Below, in pieces: positions 17,052-26,486 of a stretch of DNA of 41,612 nt. The notes under the pieces are model-generated. The model did not search any database, was not told where the DNA came from, and was given only the letters and a program-made list of their open reading frames with translations. Within the stretch, counting starts at the first letter, position 1. The number at the start of each line of letters is the position of its first letter. Both the position numbers and the translations under genes were made by a program. Source of the DNA: Acidimicrobiaceae bacterium (GTDB lineage Bacteria; Actinomycetota; Acidimicrobiia; Acidimicrobiales; Ilumatobacteraceae). The stretch covers positions 1 through 41,612 of the forward strand of contig CANIHL010000007.1 in NCBI GenBank assembly GCA_947467375.1. The letters run 5' to 3'.

Positions 17052-18482
17052 TCAGAGCGACTGAAAAATTTCGCGAATTTCCTTTTCTGGATCACTGAGC
17101 ACCACAAATTCAGCGTTGATTTCCAACGTACTTCTTACTTCGACATCGAATGTTGGCCAAGAGGCAACTGACTCTTTTGCAAAAAATACAATTTCATCGG
17201 CAAACCGTTTGGCAATGGCCGCACGTTCAGCGCCATCGCCAGTAAGGCCATCTGTCCTTGGCGACGACAAATTGTCGAACGCAAACGGAATGTCGAGTGC
17301 ATGGCAACTTCCAACTAATCCGCCGAGCACTGGCGTCGGCCACGTGAACCAATACATCCAAGTTTTGTTGTTTGCATTAACCCGCTGTTCAGAGATTCTC
17401 TGCGCGCGCTGACGAAATGCCGTGTCGGTACGAACAGAGGAAATGAGTTGCCACGGAACTTCGTGTGGTCGGACCGATTCATATGTGGTTTTGGCGTGTG
17501 CAGCATGTTCTCCAAAAGTTTGCTCGCATATTTCATTCCACTGCTCATCACCGAGTTGATTTTGCGCTGGGTCTAACGCAGCCCACAGTCGATTTTCGTC
17601 GTGATTTGTGCCGACAACAAATGGTAGAGGGGACTCAGCGGCGGCGGTCAAGATGTCGTGGGGCAAGGCGCTTCCGCCGGCAGCCGGAGTAAAGAAGTCA
17701 AAGTTTTCGACGGGGATCGCTTCAAGCTTTGCTTGCACACCCAGCATTTCGGCAATGGTGAATTTCTGTAAATCCTCGCGCGTAGGAACACCTGCGTGTT
17801 CAAGGAATACCTGTTCGGCTTGCACTGCGCGTTCTTTCGTTCGAAATTGCCCAATGGAGGGACTCATCGCCCATGCTTTGTGAAATAAACCTGTTGTATC
17901 GGGACTGCTCATGAGTGAGACCACAGCTGAGCCACCAGCAGATTCGCCGAAGATGGTGACGTTATTGACATCGCCATCGAAGGCCGCAATGTTGCGTTGC
18001 ACCCAGCGAAGTGCCGAGATCATGTCGAGCGTTCCGAAATTATCTGCACCTAGAAATCCAAATGAACCTAAGCGATAATTGATGGTCACAATTACTGCGC
18101 CTCGTGAAGCAAGAGCAGAACCGTGATACCAAGGCACCGAATTGGAACCATTCGTGTAAGCGCCACCGTGAATCCACACCAATACAGGAAGCTGCGTTTT
18201 TGACTGCGGCGTTGCCGGAGTGAACACGTTGAGGTGCAGGCAGTCTTCGGAAGCGTTTGTGGTGTCGGTTCCCAAAATGTTTTCTAGTGCACCTGGAATC
18301 TGTGGACAAAGCGGGCCGAACTGGGTTGCATCAAAAACGCCATCAAATGAGGTGATGTCTTGTGGTGCGCGATGACGCTGGGCGGTTGCATAACGAATGC
18401 CGAGAAATTCGCAACCACCGTCTGGGCGGGCAATTCCTTGAAACGTGCCTGAAGGCGACACAACAACAGGGGGGAGAGTCAT
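17052..18482 (-). CDS. Type-B carboxylesterase/lipase family protein
   Basis: This 476-residue alpha/beta hydrolase belongs to the carboxylesterase type-B (cholinesterase-like) family and should cleave ester bonds in small lipophilic or xenobiotic substrates. The oxyanion-hole motif HGGAY is at 105-109, the second family signature SEDCLHLNVFTP at 78-89, and the nucleophile S181 is in GESAGG. A later GSCHALDIPFAF matches the usual catalytic histidine region, and NHDENRLW the usual acid region. There is no signal peptide, so it is probably cytoplasmic. The ATG at 18482 lies 13 nt after the 3' end of tRNA-Gly on the same strand, with no Shine-Dalgarno sequence, so it may share the tRNA transcript. 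Confidence 0.88.
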   Translation of the reverse strand: MTLPPVVVSPSGTFQGIARPDGGCEFLGIRYATAQRHRAPQDITSFDGVFDATQFGPLCPQIPGALENILGTDTTNASEDCLHLNVFTPATPQSKTQLPVLVWIHGGAYTNGSNSVPWYHGSALASRGAVIVTINYRLGSFGFLGADNFGTLDMISALRWVQRNIAAFDGDVNNVTIFGESAGGSAVVSLMSSPDTTGLFHKAWAMSPSIGQFRTKERAVQAEQVFLEHAGVPTREDLQKFTIAEMLGVQAKLEAIPVENFDFFTPAAGGSALPHDILTAAAESPLPFVVGTNHDENRLWAALDPAQNQLGDEQWNEICEQTFGEHAAHAKTTYESVRPHEVPWQLISSVRTDTAFRQRAQRISEQRVNANNKTWMYWFTWPTPVLGGLVGSCHALDIPFAFDNLSSPRTDGLTGDGAERAAIAKRFADEIVFFAKESVASWPTFDVEVRSTLEINAEFVVLSDPEKEIREIFQSL

Positions 18483-18495
18483 GGGGTAACCGTAA

Positions 18496-18570
<75 letters not shown>

Positions 18571-18585
18571 AAATTGCAGAACCAT

Positions 18586-18614
18586 ATGATACTGCCGTTT
18601 CCGGGCTGTGACTA
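18586..18614 (-). promoter_or_regulatory. Candidate sigma70-type promoter for tRNA-Gly
   Basis: On the minus strand TAGTCA (18614-18609) and TATCAT (18591-18586) are 17 nt apart and end 15 nt before the tRNA 5' end. The -10 matches the consensus at 5 of 6 positions and the -35 at 4 of 6. Confidence 0.35.
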
Positions 18615-18663
18615 ACTTGAAATCAGTGTATTTGGGTTATTGGGGCTCGTATGGTGGAAGTGT

Positions 18664-19998
18664 ATGCGTAGTACAAAAATCATCGCCACAGTTGGTCCGG
18701 CATCACGCGCCGAGCACATGTTGCAAGGCCTCGTTGAAGCCGGTGTAGACACATTCCGCATTAACTGTTCGTATCTCGAGTCTCATGAAGTGTTGGAACT
18801 CATTCAGCACATTCGTGCAGCAACTCCGAACGTGGGAATCCTTGTCGATGTGCAGGGCCCAAAGTTGCGCACAGGCGATTCGGCATACACATTTGTTGAG
18901 GGAACCGAAATTGAATTGGCTCCCGACATGTTCGGTTTCGACTTGCATGAAATTGGTATCCAGTCTGGCGAGCGCGTATTGGTTGCTGACGGGCAAATTG
19001 AATTATGGATCACGTCAATTCGTGGCGGCGACATAACGGCGCGAGTATTGGTTGGCGGAGAGTGCGCGCCACACCGCGGCGTGAACTTCCCAGACACCGA
19101 CGTAAAAGTGTCGGCGTTGAACGAAAAGGATTACGGCGATATTGCTGCAGCCAAGCAGGGTGGCGCCGAATGGATCGCGTTGTCGTTCGTGCGCGACTCG
19201 GCAATTATTGAAGAAGTACGTGGCATCGTTGGCGACGAACCGCGCATCATTGCCAAAATTGAACGCCGCCAAGCGCTCATGAATCTTGAAGCAATTACGC
19301 GCGCAGCAGATGGCGTGATGGCCGCCCGTGGAGACTTGGGTGCAGAGTTGTCATTTGAAGAAGTGCCAAACATGCAACAGCGCATTGCCGAAGTGGCAAT
19401 GATCGAGGGCAAAGTTTCAATTTGCGCAACGGAAATGCTTGAGTCCATGCGTACAAGCCATCGCCCAACACGTGCCGAAGTTGCCGACGTCGCAGGCGCT
19501 GTTCGCCAGGGCTTTGGTGCGGTCATGTTGTCTGCCGAAACTGCAACGGGCTACGACCCAATTAATGCGGTGACGGCAATGGCTCGAATTTGTGAGGCCA
19601 ATGAAACTCACGACGGGCACAAATCATTTGCCGATGCGCATCCGACCGAGTCTGCCGTAGGTGCCGCAACTGCAGCGCTCGCACAACGAACCGGCGCTGC
19701 CAGCATCATTGCACTTACGTATTCTGGTTATTCAAGCGAGATACTTTCTGCATGTCGCCCAGGAGCGCAAATTATTGCAGCAACTCCTTCTCATGAATCT
19801 GCGCGTCGTTTGCGTTTGTACTGGGGTGTAACTCCGCTCATCTGTCAGCGGAATGTGGATATGAGCGTTGCAGTTGATGATGCGTTCAATGCAGCGCTCG
19901 ACGCGGGCTTGGTGCAATTCAACGAATTAGTAGTGGTGTGTGCTTCGCGCGAAAATATTCGTTCAGCCGCCGACACCATTTGGGTGCACAACGCTTAA
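18664..19998 (+). CDS. pyk: Pyruvate kinase, divergent and probably K+-independent
   Basis: This 444-residue enzyme should make pyruvate and ATP from phosphoenolpyruvate. Visible marks are RSTKIIATVGPAS at the N-terminus, DVQGPKLRTGD, the active-site stretch IIAKIERRQALMNLEAI with ARGDLGAEL, and MLESMRTSHRPTRAEV with VMLSAETATG. The usual RxNxSHG motif reads RINCSYLES, with Tyr for the conserved His. The GPK in place of GPE (Lys at the position of rabbit Glu117) is the known mark of K+-independent pyruvate kinases. The ATG at 18664 has GGAAG 4 nt upstream. It is slightly shorter than the usual 470 residues. The stop abuts that of the convergent MFS gene (TAATTA). Confidence 0.87.
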   Translation: MRSTKIIATVGPASRAEHMLQGLVEAGVDTFRINCSYLESHEVLELIQHIRAATPNVGILVDVQGPKLRTGDSAYTFVEGTEIELAPDMFGFDLHEIGIQSGERVLVADGQIELWITSIRGGDITARVLVGGECAPHRGVNFPDTDVKVSALNEKDYGDIAAAKQGGAEWIALSFVRDSAIIEEVRGIVGDEPRIIAKIERRQALMNLEAITRAADGVMAARGDLGAELSFEEVPNMQQRIAEVAMIEGKVSICATEMLESMRTSHRPTRAEVADVAGAVRQGFGAVMLSAETATGYDPINAVTAMARICEANETHDGHKSFADAHPTESAVGAATAALAQRTGAASIIALTYSGYSSEILSACRPGAQIIAATPSHESARRLRLYWGVTPLICQRNVDMSVAVDDAFNAALDAGLVQFNELVVVCASRENIRSAADTIWVHNA

Positions 19999-21300
19999 TT
20001 AGGTAAGTGCTGGTTGCACAAATGGCTTTGAATCGATGCGTGTAACGCCGTACGCAGCAATGAGGCATGCAATGCCAGCGATTACAAACGAAGACTTGTA
20101 ACTGCCCGTTACGTCGCGCAAGTACCCTGCGCCAAAGGCTGCAACTGCAGCGCCAGTCTGATGGCCGGCAAACACCCATCCGTACACCAACGGACCACGT
20201 TGGCTACCAAACTTCTGCGTGCACAGCGCAACGGTTGGCGGAACTGTTGCCACCCAGTCGAGTCCGTAGAACATCATGAAGCCGAGTAAGCCCCAGCCTT
20301 TGGCACTCAGCATCGGGTCAAGCACCAGCAGGCTGAGCCCGCGGAATAGGTAATAGACCATCAGCAGTTTTGTTGGGTCGCTGCGATCGGTGAGCCAACC
20401 GGAGAACACGGTGCCAATGACATCGAATCCGCCGATGAGTGCAAGATATCCAGCGGCAACAGATGCCATAAGCAAATGATCATGCGCAGCGGAAATGAAG
20501 TGCGTTTGAATGAGCCCGTTTGTGGAAAAGCCACACACGAAGAATGATCCCCACAACAACCAGAACGCACCAACTTTGCGTGCATCGTGAAAAGCGCTGA
20601 ACGCAGAACGAATGGGATTCTGCAGCGGTACTGGTGGTTCGTGATCGTCTGGCGCACCGTATGGAGTGAGCCCAATGTCTGCAGGGGAGTTGCGTAAAAA
20701 GAAAAACACCACCGGAATAACCGCGAGTGCGCACAGTGCAATGGTTACGCCCACATAACGCCAACCAGAACGTTCGGCAAGGCGAGACATGAGTGGAAGA
20801 AATACCAACTGTCCACTTGCCGATGCGGCAGTGAGTGCACCGGTCACTAAACCTCTGCGCTTCACGAACCAGCGAGATGCAACAGTGGATGCAAACACCG
20901 TGGCCATGCAACCCGAGCCAATTCCGACGACTCCACCCCACAGCAAATAGAGGTGCCATGGTTGGGTGATCTGTGTGGTGAGCAGTGCACCAACCGAAAT
21001 GATGGTGAGCGCGCTCATGGTTACGCGGCGTAAGCCGTAACGAAGTTGTAAAGCAGCTGCGAATGGTCCAACAAAACCGAACAGGATGACATTGATTGAT
21101 ACTGCGGTGGCAATGGTTGCGCGACTCCACCCAAATTCGTTATGCAGTGGGTCGATCAGAATTCCTGGTGTGCTGCGAAACCCTGCTGCACCAAGCAAGG
21201 TGATGAAAGCGACCACAAAGATGACCCAGGCGTAATGGAACTTTCGCTGGGCTACTTGCACTCGTACGACAATAACCAAAAGGATTAGGGTTTTACCCAT
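19999..21300 (-). CDS. MFS transporter (monocarboxylate / oxalate-formate antiporter-like)
   Basis: This protein of up to 433 residues has about twelve membrane segments. The start of the transport domain, FHYAWVIFVVAFITLLGAAGFRSTPGILIDPLHNEFGWSRATIA, is typical of bacterial MFS proteins related to the monocarboxylate and oxalate:formate antiporter groups; the SGWLTDRSDPTKLL loop is the second-half MFS motif. The substrate is not determined. With the ATG at 21300 the first 18 residues are an odd hydrophobic extension; a GTG at 21261 is an alternative. The ATG shares the CATG at 21298-21301 with the divergent monooxygenase start. Confidence 0.83.
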   Translation of the reverse strand: MGKTLILLVIVVRVQVAQRKFHYAWVIFVVAFITLLGAAGFRSTPGILIDPLHNEFGWSRATIATAVSINVILFGFVGPFAAALQLRYGLRRVTMSALTIISVGALLTTQITQPWHLYLLWGGVVGIGSGCMATVFASTVASRWFVKRRGLVTGALTAASASGQLVFLPLMSRLAERSGWRYVGVTIALCALAVIPVVFFFLRNSPADIGLTPYGAPDDHEPPVPLQNPIRSAFSAFHDARKVGAFWLLWGSFFVCGFSTNGLIQTHFISAAHDHLLMASVAAGYLALIGGFDVIGTVFSGWLTDRSDPTKLLMVYYLFRGLSLLVLDPMLSAKGWGLLGFMMFYGLDWVATVPPTVALCTQKFGSQRGPLVYGWVFAGHQTGAAVAAFGAGYLRDVTGSYKSSFVIAGIACLIAAYGVTRIDSKPFVQPALT

Positions 21301-22777
21301 GACTTCCGAACACGTAGATGTTGTGGTGGTAGGTGCGGGGCTTTCAGGGATTGGCGCTGGTTACCACCTGCAAACCATGAGCCCAGATCGCAGCTACGTC
21401 ATTTTGGAAGGTCGCGATGGCCTTGGTGGAACGTGGGACTTATTCAAATATCCAGGCATTCGTTCCGACAGCGACATGCACACGCTTGGGTTCAGTTTTA
21501 AACCATGGACTGAAGCAAAGTCCATCGCCGATGGCCCATCAATTTTGCAGTATCTCAAACAAACTGTTGCGCAGTTCGGAATTGATAAAAACATTCGATA
21601 CGGACAGTTAGTGACAAAAGCAGAGTGGTCAACTGACGATGCTCAGTGGACAGTGACCTCGACAAACAAGGCAACAGGAGCAAGCAACACCATTTCGTGT
21701 TCGTTTCTGTTTATGTGTTCTGGCTATTACAGCTACAAGAAGGGCCACACTCCAGAGTTCGCGGGTCGCGAACGGTTTAGGGGAACTGTTGTGCACCCAC
21801 AGGACTGGCCAACTGATCTTGACTATGCAGGCAAGCGGGTAGTAGTTATTGGTTCTGGCGCAACCGCGGTCACCATCGTTCCTTCAATGGCAGACAAAGC
21901 CGCGCACGTCACCATGTTGCAGCGTTCGCCGACATACATGGTGTCGCGCCCAGACCACGACGTGATGGCTAATCGCATGCGCAAAGTGTTGCCACCGAAA
22001 ATGGCATACAACCTCACGCGTTTCAAAAACACATGGCGCCAACAGTTGGTGTACAACAAAACGCGCACCGACCCAGACAAAGTGAAGCAATTGCTGCTTG
22101 GCGGAATCAAAATGGAACTGGGTGCCGACTACGACATTGCCAAGCACTTCACTCCTGCATACAACCCGTGGGACCAGCGCTTGTGCTTGGTACCTAACGG
22201 CGACTTCTTTAAAGCGATGCGCGAGGGTAAGGCTTCGGTTGTTACCGATCACATCACATCGTTTACGGAAACTGGCATTCAACTTGCCTCTGGTGAACAC
22301 CTTGATGCCGACATCATCATTACGGCTACTGGGCTCGAACTTGTAACGCTTGGCGAAATGGATTTCTTTGTCGATGGCAATCAGGTGGACTTCGCTAAAA
22401 CCTGGACGTACAAGGGCTTCGCCTATTCGGATATTCCAAACTTGGCTTCCACATTTGGCTACATCAATGCATCGTGGACATTGCGTTCCGACCTCACAGC
22501 TGAATATGTGTGCAGATTGCTGAACCACATGCGCAAGAAGGGCGTTACTCAGTGCACGCCACGTTTGCGCGAGCAAGACCACAACATGAAAGAGCGCCCA
22601 TGGATTGACGGGTTCTCGTCGGGCTACATGCAGCGCATGATGCATCGCATGCCTCGCCAAGGCGACCACGAGCCATGGATTAACCCACAGAACTATCGTC
22701 GCGACAAGAAGATGTTTAAGCATTCACCAATTGACGACGGTGTGATGCAGTTTTCGAAGCAATCTGCACGTGTCTAA
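21299..22777 (+). CDS. Flavin-containing monooxygenase, Baeyer-Villiger type
   Basis: This 492-residue FAD/NADPH enzyme probably inserts oxygen into ketones or hydroxylates organic substrates. The FAD motif GAGLSG is at residues 12-17. The Baeyer-Villiger fingerprint FxGxxxHxxxWP is at 160-171 (FRGTVVHPQDWP). The NADPH Rossmann motif GSGATA is at 185-190, and ITATGL is near 340. GGTWDLFKYPGIRSDSDM matches the conserved region after the first Rossmann fold. AAAAGGA lies 14 nt before the ATG, with a short GGGTTTTACCC inverted repeat in between. The stop overlaps the apt GTG start by 8 nt, so the two are likely coupled. The natural substrate is unknown. Confidence 0.88.
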   Translation: MTSEHVDVVVVGAGLSGIGAGYHLQTMSPDRSYVILEGRDGLGGTWDLFKYPGIRSDSDMHTLGFSFKPWTEAKSIADGPSILQYLKQTVAQFGIDKNIRYGQLVTKAEWSTDDAQWTVTSTNKATGASNTISCSFLFMCSGYYSYKKGHTPEFAGRERFRGTVVHPQDWPTDLDYAGKRVVVIGSGATAVTIVPSMADKAAHVTMLQRSPTYMVSRPDHDVMANRMRKVLPPKMAYNLTRFKNTWRQQLVYNKTRTDPDKVKQLLLGGIKMELGADYDIAKHFTPAYNPWDQRLCLVPNGDFFKAMREGKASVVTDHITSFTETGIQLASGEHLDADIIITATGLELVTLGEMDFFVDGNQVDFAKTWTYKGFAYSDIPNLASTFGYINASWTLRSDLTAEYVCRLLNHMRKKGVTQCTPRLREQDHNMKERPWIDGFSSGYMQRMMHRMPRQGDHEPWINPQNYRRDKKMFKHSPIDDGVMQFSKQSARV

Positions 22778-23291
22778 CGACAACCTGCTGCGACTTATTC
22801 GCACCATTCCCGACGTACCGTCGCCGGGAATTATGTTTCGCGACATTACGCCGCTGCTTGGCGATGCCGAAGGGTTTCGCCAGACCATTGCAGCGCTCAT
22901 CGATGCAGCGCCAAGCCGCACGGTGTCCAAGGTGGTTGGAGTAGAGGCACGAGGATTCATCTTGGCGGCCCCAGTTGCAGAAGAGCTTGGCGCAGGGTTT
23001 GTGCCTGTGCGCAAGCCGGGCAAACTGCCATGGAAAGTGGTCAGCCAGGACTATGAACTTGAATATGGAACGGACCGCTTAGAGATTCATGAAGACGCGG
23101 TTGGCCATGGAGACACCGTGCTGATTGTGGATGATGTGTTGGCTACCGGAGGCACAGCAGAAGCGGCAGTTCGCTTAGTTGAAGGCCTTGGCGCCACGGT
23201 TGCCGGGCTGGTGTTCCTGATTGAACTAGATGCGCTTGGTGGGCGGTCGAAACTGAGCGACTACGCGGTTGCCTCAGTGCTGCACTTCTAG
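22770..23291 (+). CDS. apt: Adenine phosphoribosyltransferase
   Basis: This 173-residue enzyme makes AMP from adenine and PRPP for purine salvage. PSPGIMFRDITPLL near residue 17 and VEARGFILAAPVAEELGAGF are typical of Apt. The PRPP-binding loop is VLIVDDVLATGGTAEAA at about 111-127. The length matches the family. The start is a GTG overlapping the end of the monooxygenase gene by 8 nt. The functional link to that gene is not obvious, so this is probably an operon of convenience in a compact genome. Confidence 0.94.
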   Translation: MSNDNLLRLIRTIPDVPSPGIMFRDITPLLGDAEGFRQTIAALIDAAPSRTVSKVVGVEARGFILAAPVAEELGAGFVPVRKPGKLPWKVVSQDYELEYGTDRLEIHEDAVGHGDTVLIVDDVLATGGTAEAAVRLVEGLGATVAGLVFLIELDALGGRSKLSDYAVASVLHF

Positions 23292-23329
23292 CGCCAAACT
23301 TCGATATACCCACGGGTCATACTTGGAGT

Positions 23330-24520
23330 ATGCAATCTGTACTCGTTGGTCTCATCGTTGTCGTCCTAGGTGTGTTGTTGTACATGGTGAATACCATGAA
23401 AAGCGCCAGCCAGGTGCAGCAACAAACGCAACCTCAAAATCCACCAATCGACATCAATGCGTTAATCACCACTATCAGGTCAACTGTCGAAGCCGAGGTT
23501 CGCAAAACAGCGGCCGAGTCTTTGCAGAACAGCACGCAACAAAGCGCAGAATTCTTCTCAGCGCAAGCGCGAAATCTAGATCAACAGACACGCGCTCTCT
23601 TGCAGCCTTTTGAACAGCACATCAACAGCCTTTCTCAGTCCGTTACTTCACTGCAAACAAGTTTCACTTCCGAGCAGTCCACGGTTTCTTCGCTTGCGCT
23701 ACAAATTCAAAATCTCAACAGCACCACAACGTCATTGTCGAACATGTTGAAGTCTCCGTCTGCGCGTGGGTCGTGGGGCGAAAATCAATTACGCAATGTC
23801 ATTCAACTTGCTGGCATGGAGTCTTTTTGCGACTATTCCGAACAGTTCACAGGTGGAGAAGGCGAGCGCAATCAGCGCCCCGATGTTGTGGTGAGACTGC
23901 CGAACAATGCGTTTTTAGCGATTGACTCCAAAGCAGTACTTGCTGCCTATGGCCGAATGTCTGAAGCTACAGATACCGCAACTAAAGATGCAGAACTGAA
24001 ATTGCACGCACGTGATCTCCGTGCTCATATGAAAACTCTTGCAGATAAAAAATACTGGGAGCAATTTCCAAGTGCGCCGGAGTTTGTTGTCATGTTTATT
24101 CCAGGAGAAGGGTTCGTTTCAGACGCAATGCGAACCGATCCGACACTGCTCGAAGACGCCATGCGCCAAAGAGTGTTGATTGCCTCACCAGTCAACCTGC
24201 TCGCACTTCTTTTGGCAGTGGCCAAAGGTTGGCAGGCGCACAAGGCAACTGAACACGCCGACGAAGTAGCACGTCTAGGAGCAGAGGTGTACGACCGAGT
24301 GGGGAAAGTACTCGAACTTGTCAGCAAGATGGGCAAAGGAATCGAATCGTCGACAAGGGCATACAACGATCTCGTTGGCTCTATCGAAAGCCGAATGCTT
24401 GTCACGCTTCGGAAATTTCGCGAATTGGGTGTAGTTCAAACCGAAATTGATGAAGTGAAACAAATTGAAGTAGCAGCTCGCGAACTCAGCGCGGCAGAAG
24501 TTCCGCGGGAACTGAACTAA
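23330..24520 (+). CDS. rmuC: RmuC family DNA recombination protein
   Basis: This 396-residue protein has an N-terminal membrane anchor (residues 3-19), a long coiled-coil region rich in Gln, Ser and Thr (about 45-135), then the RmuC nuclease-like domain. Domain marks are ARGSWGENQLRNVIQLAGM, RPDVVVRLPNNAFLAIDSKA (the D-x-K of a PD-(D/E)xK-type fold) and YWEQFPSAPEFVVMFIPGE. RmuC proteins limit rearrangements at inverted repeats; the exact biochemistry is unsettled. GGAG is very close to the ATG. The last four bases overlap the convergent oppF stop. Confidence 0.9.
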   Translation: MQSVLVGLIVVVLGVLLYMVNTMKSASQVQQQTQPQNPPIDINALITTIRSTVEAEVRKTAAESLQNSTQQSAEFFSAQARNLDQQTRALLQPFEQHINSLSQSVTSLQTSFTSEQSTVSSLALQIQNLNSTTTSLSNMLKSPSARGSWGENQLRNVIQLAGMESFCDYSEQFTGGEGERNQRPDVVVRLPNNAFLAIDSKAVLAAYGRMSEATDTATKDAELKLHARDLRAHMKTLADKKYWEQFPSAPEFVVMFIPGEGFVSDAMRTDPTLLEDAMRQRVLIASPVNLLALLLAVAKGWQAHKATEHADEVARLGAEVYDRVGKVLELVSKMGKGIESSTRAYNDLVGSIESRMLVTLRKFRELGVVQTEIDEVKQIEVAARELSAAEVPRELN

Positions 24521-25515
24521 GCGCGCGGGTGGTGACAGGCCACGTAGTGACCGTCTGCTGCTAGGCGCAGCATTGGCTCTTCGGTTGCACACAATTCGGT
24601 AGCGGCCGGGCAACGTGTGCGGAAGCGACAACCAGATGGTGGGTCAAGCGGCGATGGTGGCTCGCCTTCAAGCAGTGTTGCGGAGACTTTGCGCTCTGGG
24701 TCGGGAACCGGCACTGAACCTACGAGCGCTGATGTGTAGTGGTGCAATGGTCGCGAATACAGCTCGTCTGGGGTAGCGATTTCACAAATCTTGCCCAGGT
24801 ACATCACCATGATTCGAGTACTCACGGCTTTCACCACTGAAAGGTCGTGAGAAATGAAAATAAGGGTGAGGCCATAAGCCTCTTTCATGTCTTGTAGCAA
24901 GTTGAGAATCTGCGCTTGAACGCTGACGTCAAGTGCTGAAACTGGCTCATCGCAAATAAGCAGTTTTGGTTCGAGGGCTAGCGCGCGTGCAATGCTGATG
25001 CGCTGGCACTGACCACCAGAAAATTCATACGGTCGTCGGTCACGAACAAGTGCAGGATCTAGTCCTACCGAATTCAACAGTTCATCAACTTTCGCAGAAC
25101 GTTCAATTTCATTTCCACGATTCCATATTTTGAGAGGTTCTTCAACTGCGCGACTGACAGGAAAACGTGGGTCGAGTGAACTCACTGGGTCCTGGAAAAT
25201 CATCTGCATTGCAGGGCGAACGTTGCGCAAATCTTTTTTGCTCAACTTGGTGATGTCGGTTCCTTGAAACACAATTGAGCCAGAGGTTGGGGCTGGCAAC
25301 TGCAAGATCGCTTTTCCAAGTGTGGACTTTCCGCAACCCGATTCGCCCACGATGGAAAGCGTTTCGCCTTCAACGAGGTCGAGGCTCACATTTGACACAG
25401 CCTTCACTACACGTCCGCCGCCAAGGTCAAACTCAACCACGAGGTCTTTGATTTGCAGCAATGTCTGATCTGCTGGACGCAGGTGTGCTGTGTTGCCGTC
25501 GAATGTGGTTGTCAT
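24517..25515 (-). CDS. oppF: Peptide/nickel ABC transporter ATPase, OppF/DppF type
   Basis: This 332-residue ATPase powers import through the two permeases encoded upstream in the same operon. Walker A GESGCGKST is at residues 57-65, signature FSGGQCQR and Walker B LLICDEP follow. The C-terminal oligopeptide-transporter extension has four cysteines (GCRFRTRC, ELC, VAC). The ATG at 25515 overlaps the oppD stop as ATGA. Longer readings upstream lie within oppD. It is the last gene of the operon, and its stop overlaps rmuC by four bases. Confidence 0.93.
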   Translation of the reverse strand: MTTTFDGNTAHLRPADQTLLQIKDLVVEFDLGGGRVVKAVSNVSLDLVEGETLSIVGESGCGKSTLGKAILQLPAPTSGSIVFQGTDITKLSKKDLRNVRPAMQMIFQDPVSSLDPRFPVSRAVEEPLKIWNRGNEIERSAKVDELLNSVGLDPALVRDRRPYEFSGGQCQRISIARALALEPKLLICDEPVSALDVSVQAQILNLLQDMKEAYGLTLIFISHDLSVVKAVSTRIMVMYLGKICEIATPDELYSRPLHHYTSALVGSVPVPDPERKVSATLLEGEPPSPLDPPSGCRFRTRCPAATELCATEEPMLRLAADGHYVACHHPRA

Positions 25516-26486
25516 TGTGCGGCTCCAAGCGGGAAGAAGCAGCGGTACTGGTGACCGTCGCTGTCTGTAGTGAGGTCTGGATGCTGTGTGCGGCATTTCT
25601 CTTGCGCATACGGGCAACGCGATGCAAACAGGCAGCCAGGCTCTGGCTTCGTTGGATCGGGTAAACGACCTTCAATAACTGGGAGTCGCGATCCTGAAGG
25701 GGTTGAGAGGCGGGGGATCGACTTCATGAGCGCTTCGGTGTATGGCATGCGCATGCGTGCGAAGAGGTCTTTAGTGGTTGCATATTCCACCACTTCGCCG
25801 GCATACATCACTGCAATTTTGTCGGTGTGGCCGGCGACGACTCCAAGGTCGTGAGTAACGAGCACCATTGACATGTTCAGTTCTTTGCGTAGTTCGCTCA
25901 GCAGTTGCAAAATTTGTGCTTGCACCGTTACGTCGAGCGCCGTGGTCGGCTCATCGGCGAACAGAAGTTTCGGATTGCATGCAAGCGCAATGGCAATCAT
26001 CACGCGTTGGCGCATACCGCCTGACAACTGACCGGGGAACTTCTTCAGCGCTTGTTCTGGGTCTGGAATGCGAACTCGGCCAAGAAGTTCAATTGCACGC
26101 TTCCGGGCATCTGCTTTTGACATTCCCAGCCGGACAGTGAGCCCTTCCATAATCTGTGATCCGACGCGACGCACAGGGTTGAGCGCTGTCATTGGGTCTT
26201 GGAAGATCATTGCCATTCCCGTTCCCCAGGTTTCGCGAACTTCATCGCGGGACAGGGAAGAGATTTCCTTACCGTCAAACGTGACGGTTCCTGTGCGTGT
26301 TGCGGTTGGTGCAAGGAGACCCATTGAAGCTCGCGAGAGGACCGTTTTACCCGACCCAGATTCGCCAACGATGCCGATGCTCTCACCGGCCGCAATGTCG
26401 AGAGTTACACCCTTAACTGCATGCAGACTTCCGCGATTAGTCGCAAAGGAGATTTCGAGGTTTTCAAGCTTGAGCATCGATGTCAC
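25512..26486 (-). CDS. oppD: Peptide/nickel ABC transporter ATPase, OppD/DppD type
   Basis: This 324-residue partner of OppF has Walker A GESGSGKT (about 41-48), signature LSGGMRQRV and Walker [13 protein letters not shown]. The C-terminal extension carries cysteines in [11 protein letters not shown] and RC. In M. tuberculosis OppD the equivalent cysteines hold a [4Fe-4S] cluster, so the same is likely here. The GTG at 26486 overlaps the oppC stop as GTGA; an ATG three codons on (26477) is the alternative. Confidence 0.93.
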   Translation of the reverse strand: MTSMLKLENLEISFATNRGSLHAVKGVTLDIAAGESIGIVGESGSGKTVLSRASMGLLAPTATRTGTVTFDGKEISSLSRDEVRETWGTGMAMIFQDPMTALNPVRRVGSQIMEGLTVRLGMSKADARKRAIELLGRVRIPDPEQALKKFPGQLSGGMRQRVMIAIALACNPKLLFADEPTTALDVTVQAQILQLLSELRKELNMSMVLVTHDLGVVAGHTDKIAVMYAGEVVEYATTKDLFARMRMPYTEALMKSIPRLSTPSGSRLPVIEGRLPDPTKPEPGCLFASRCPYAQEKCRTQHPDLTTDSDGHQYRCFFPLGAAQ

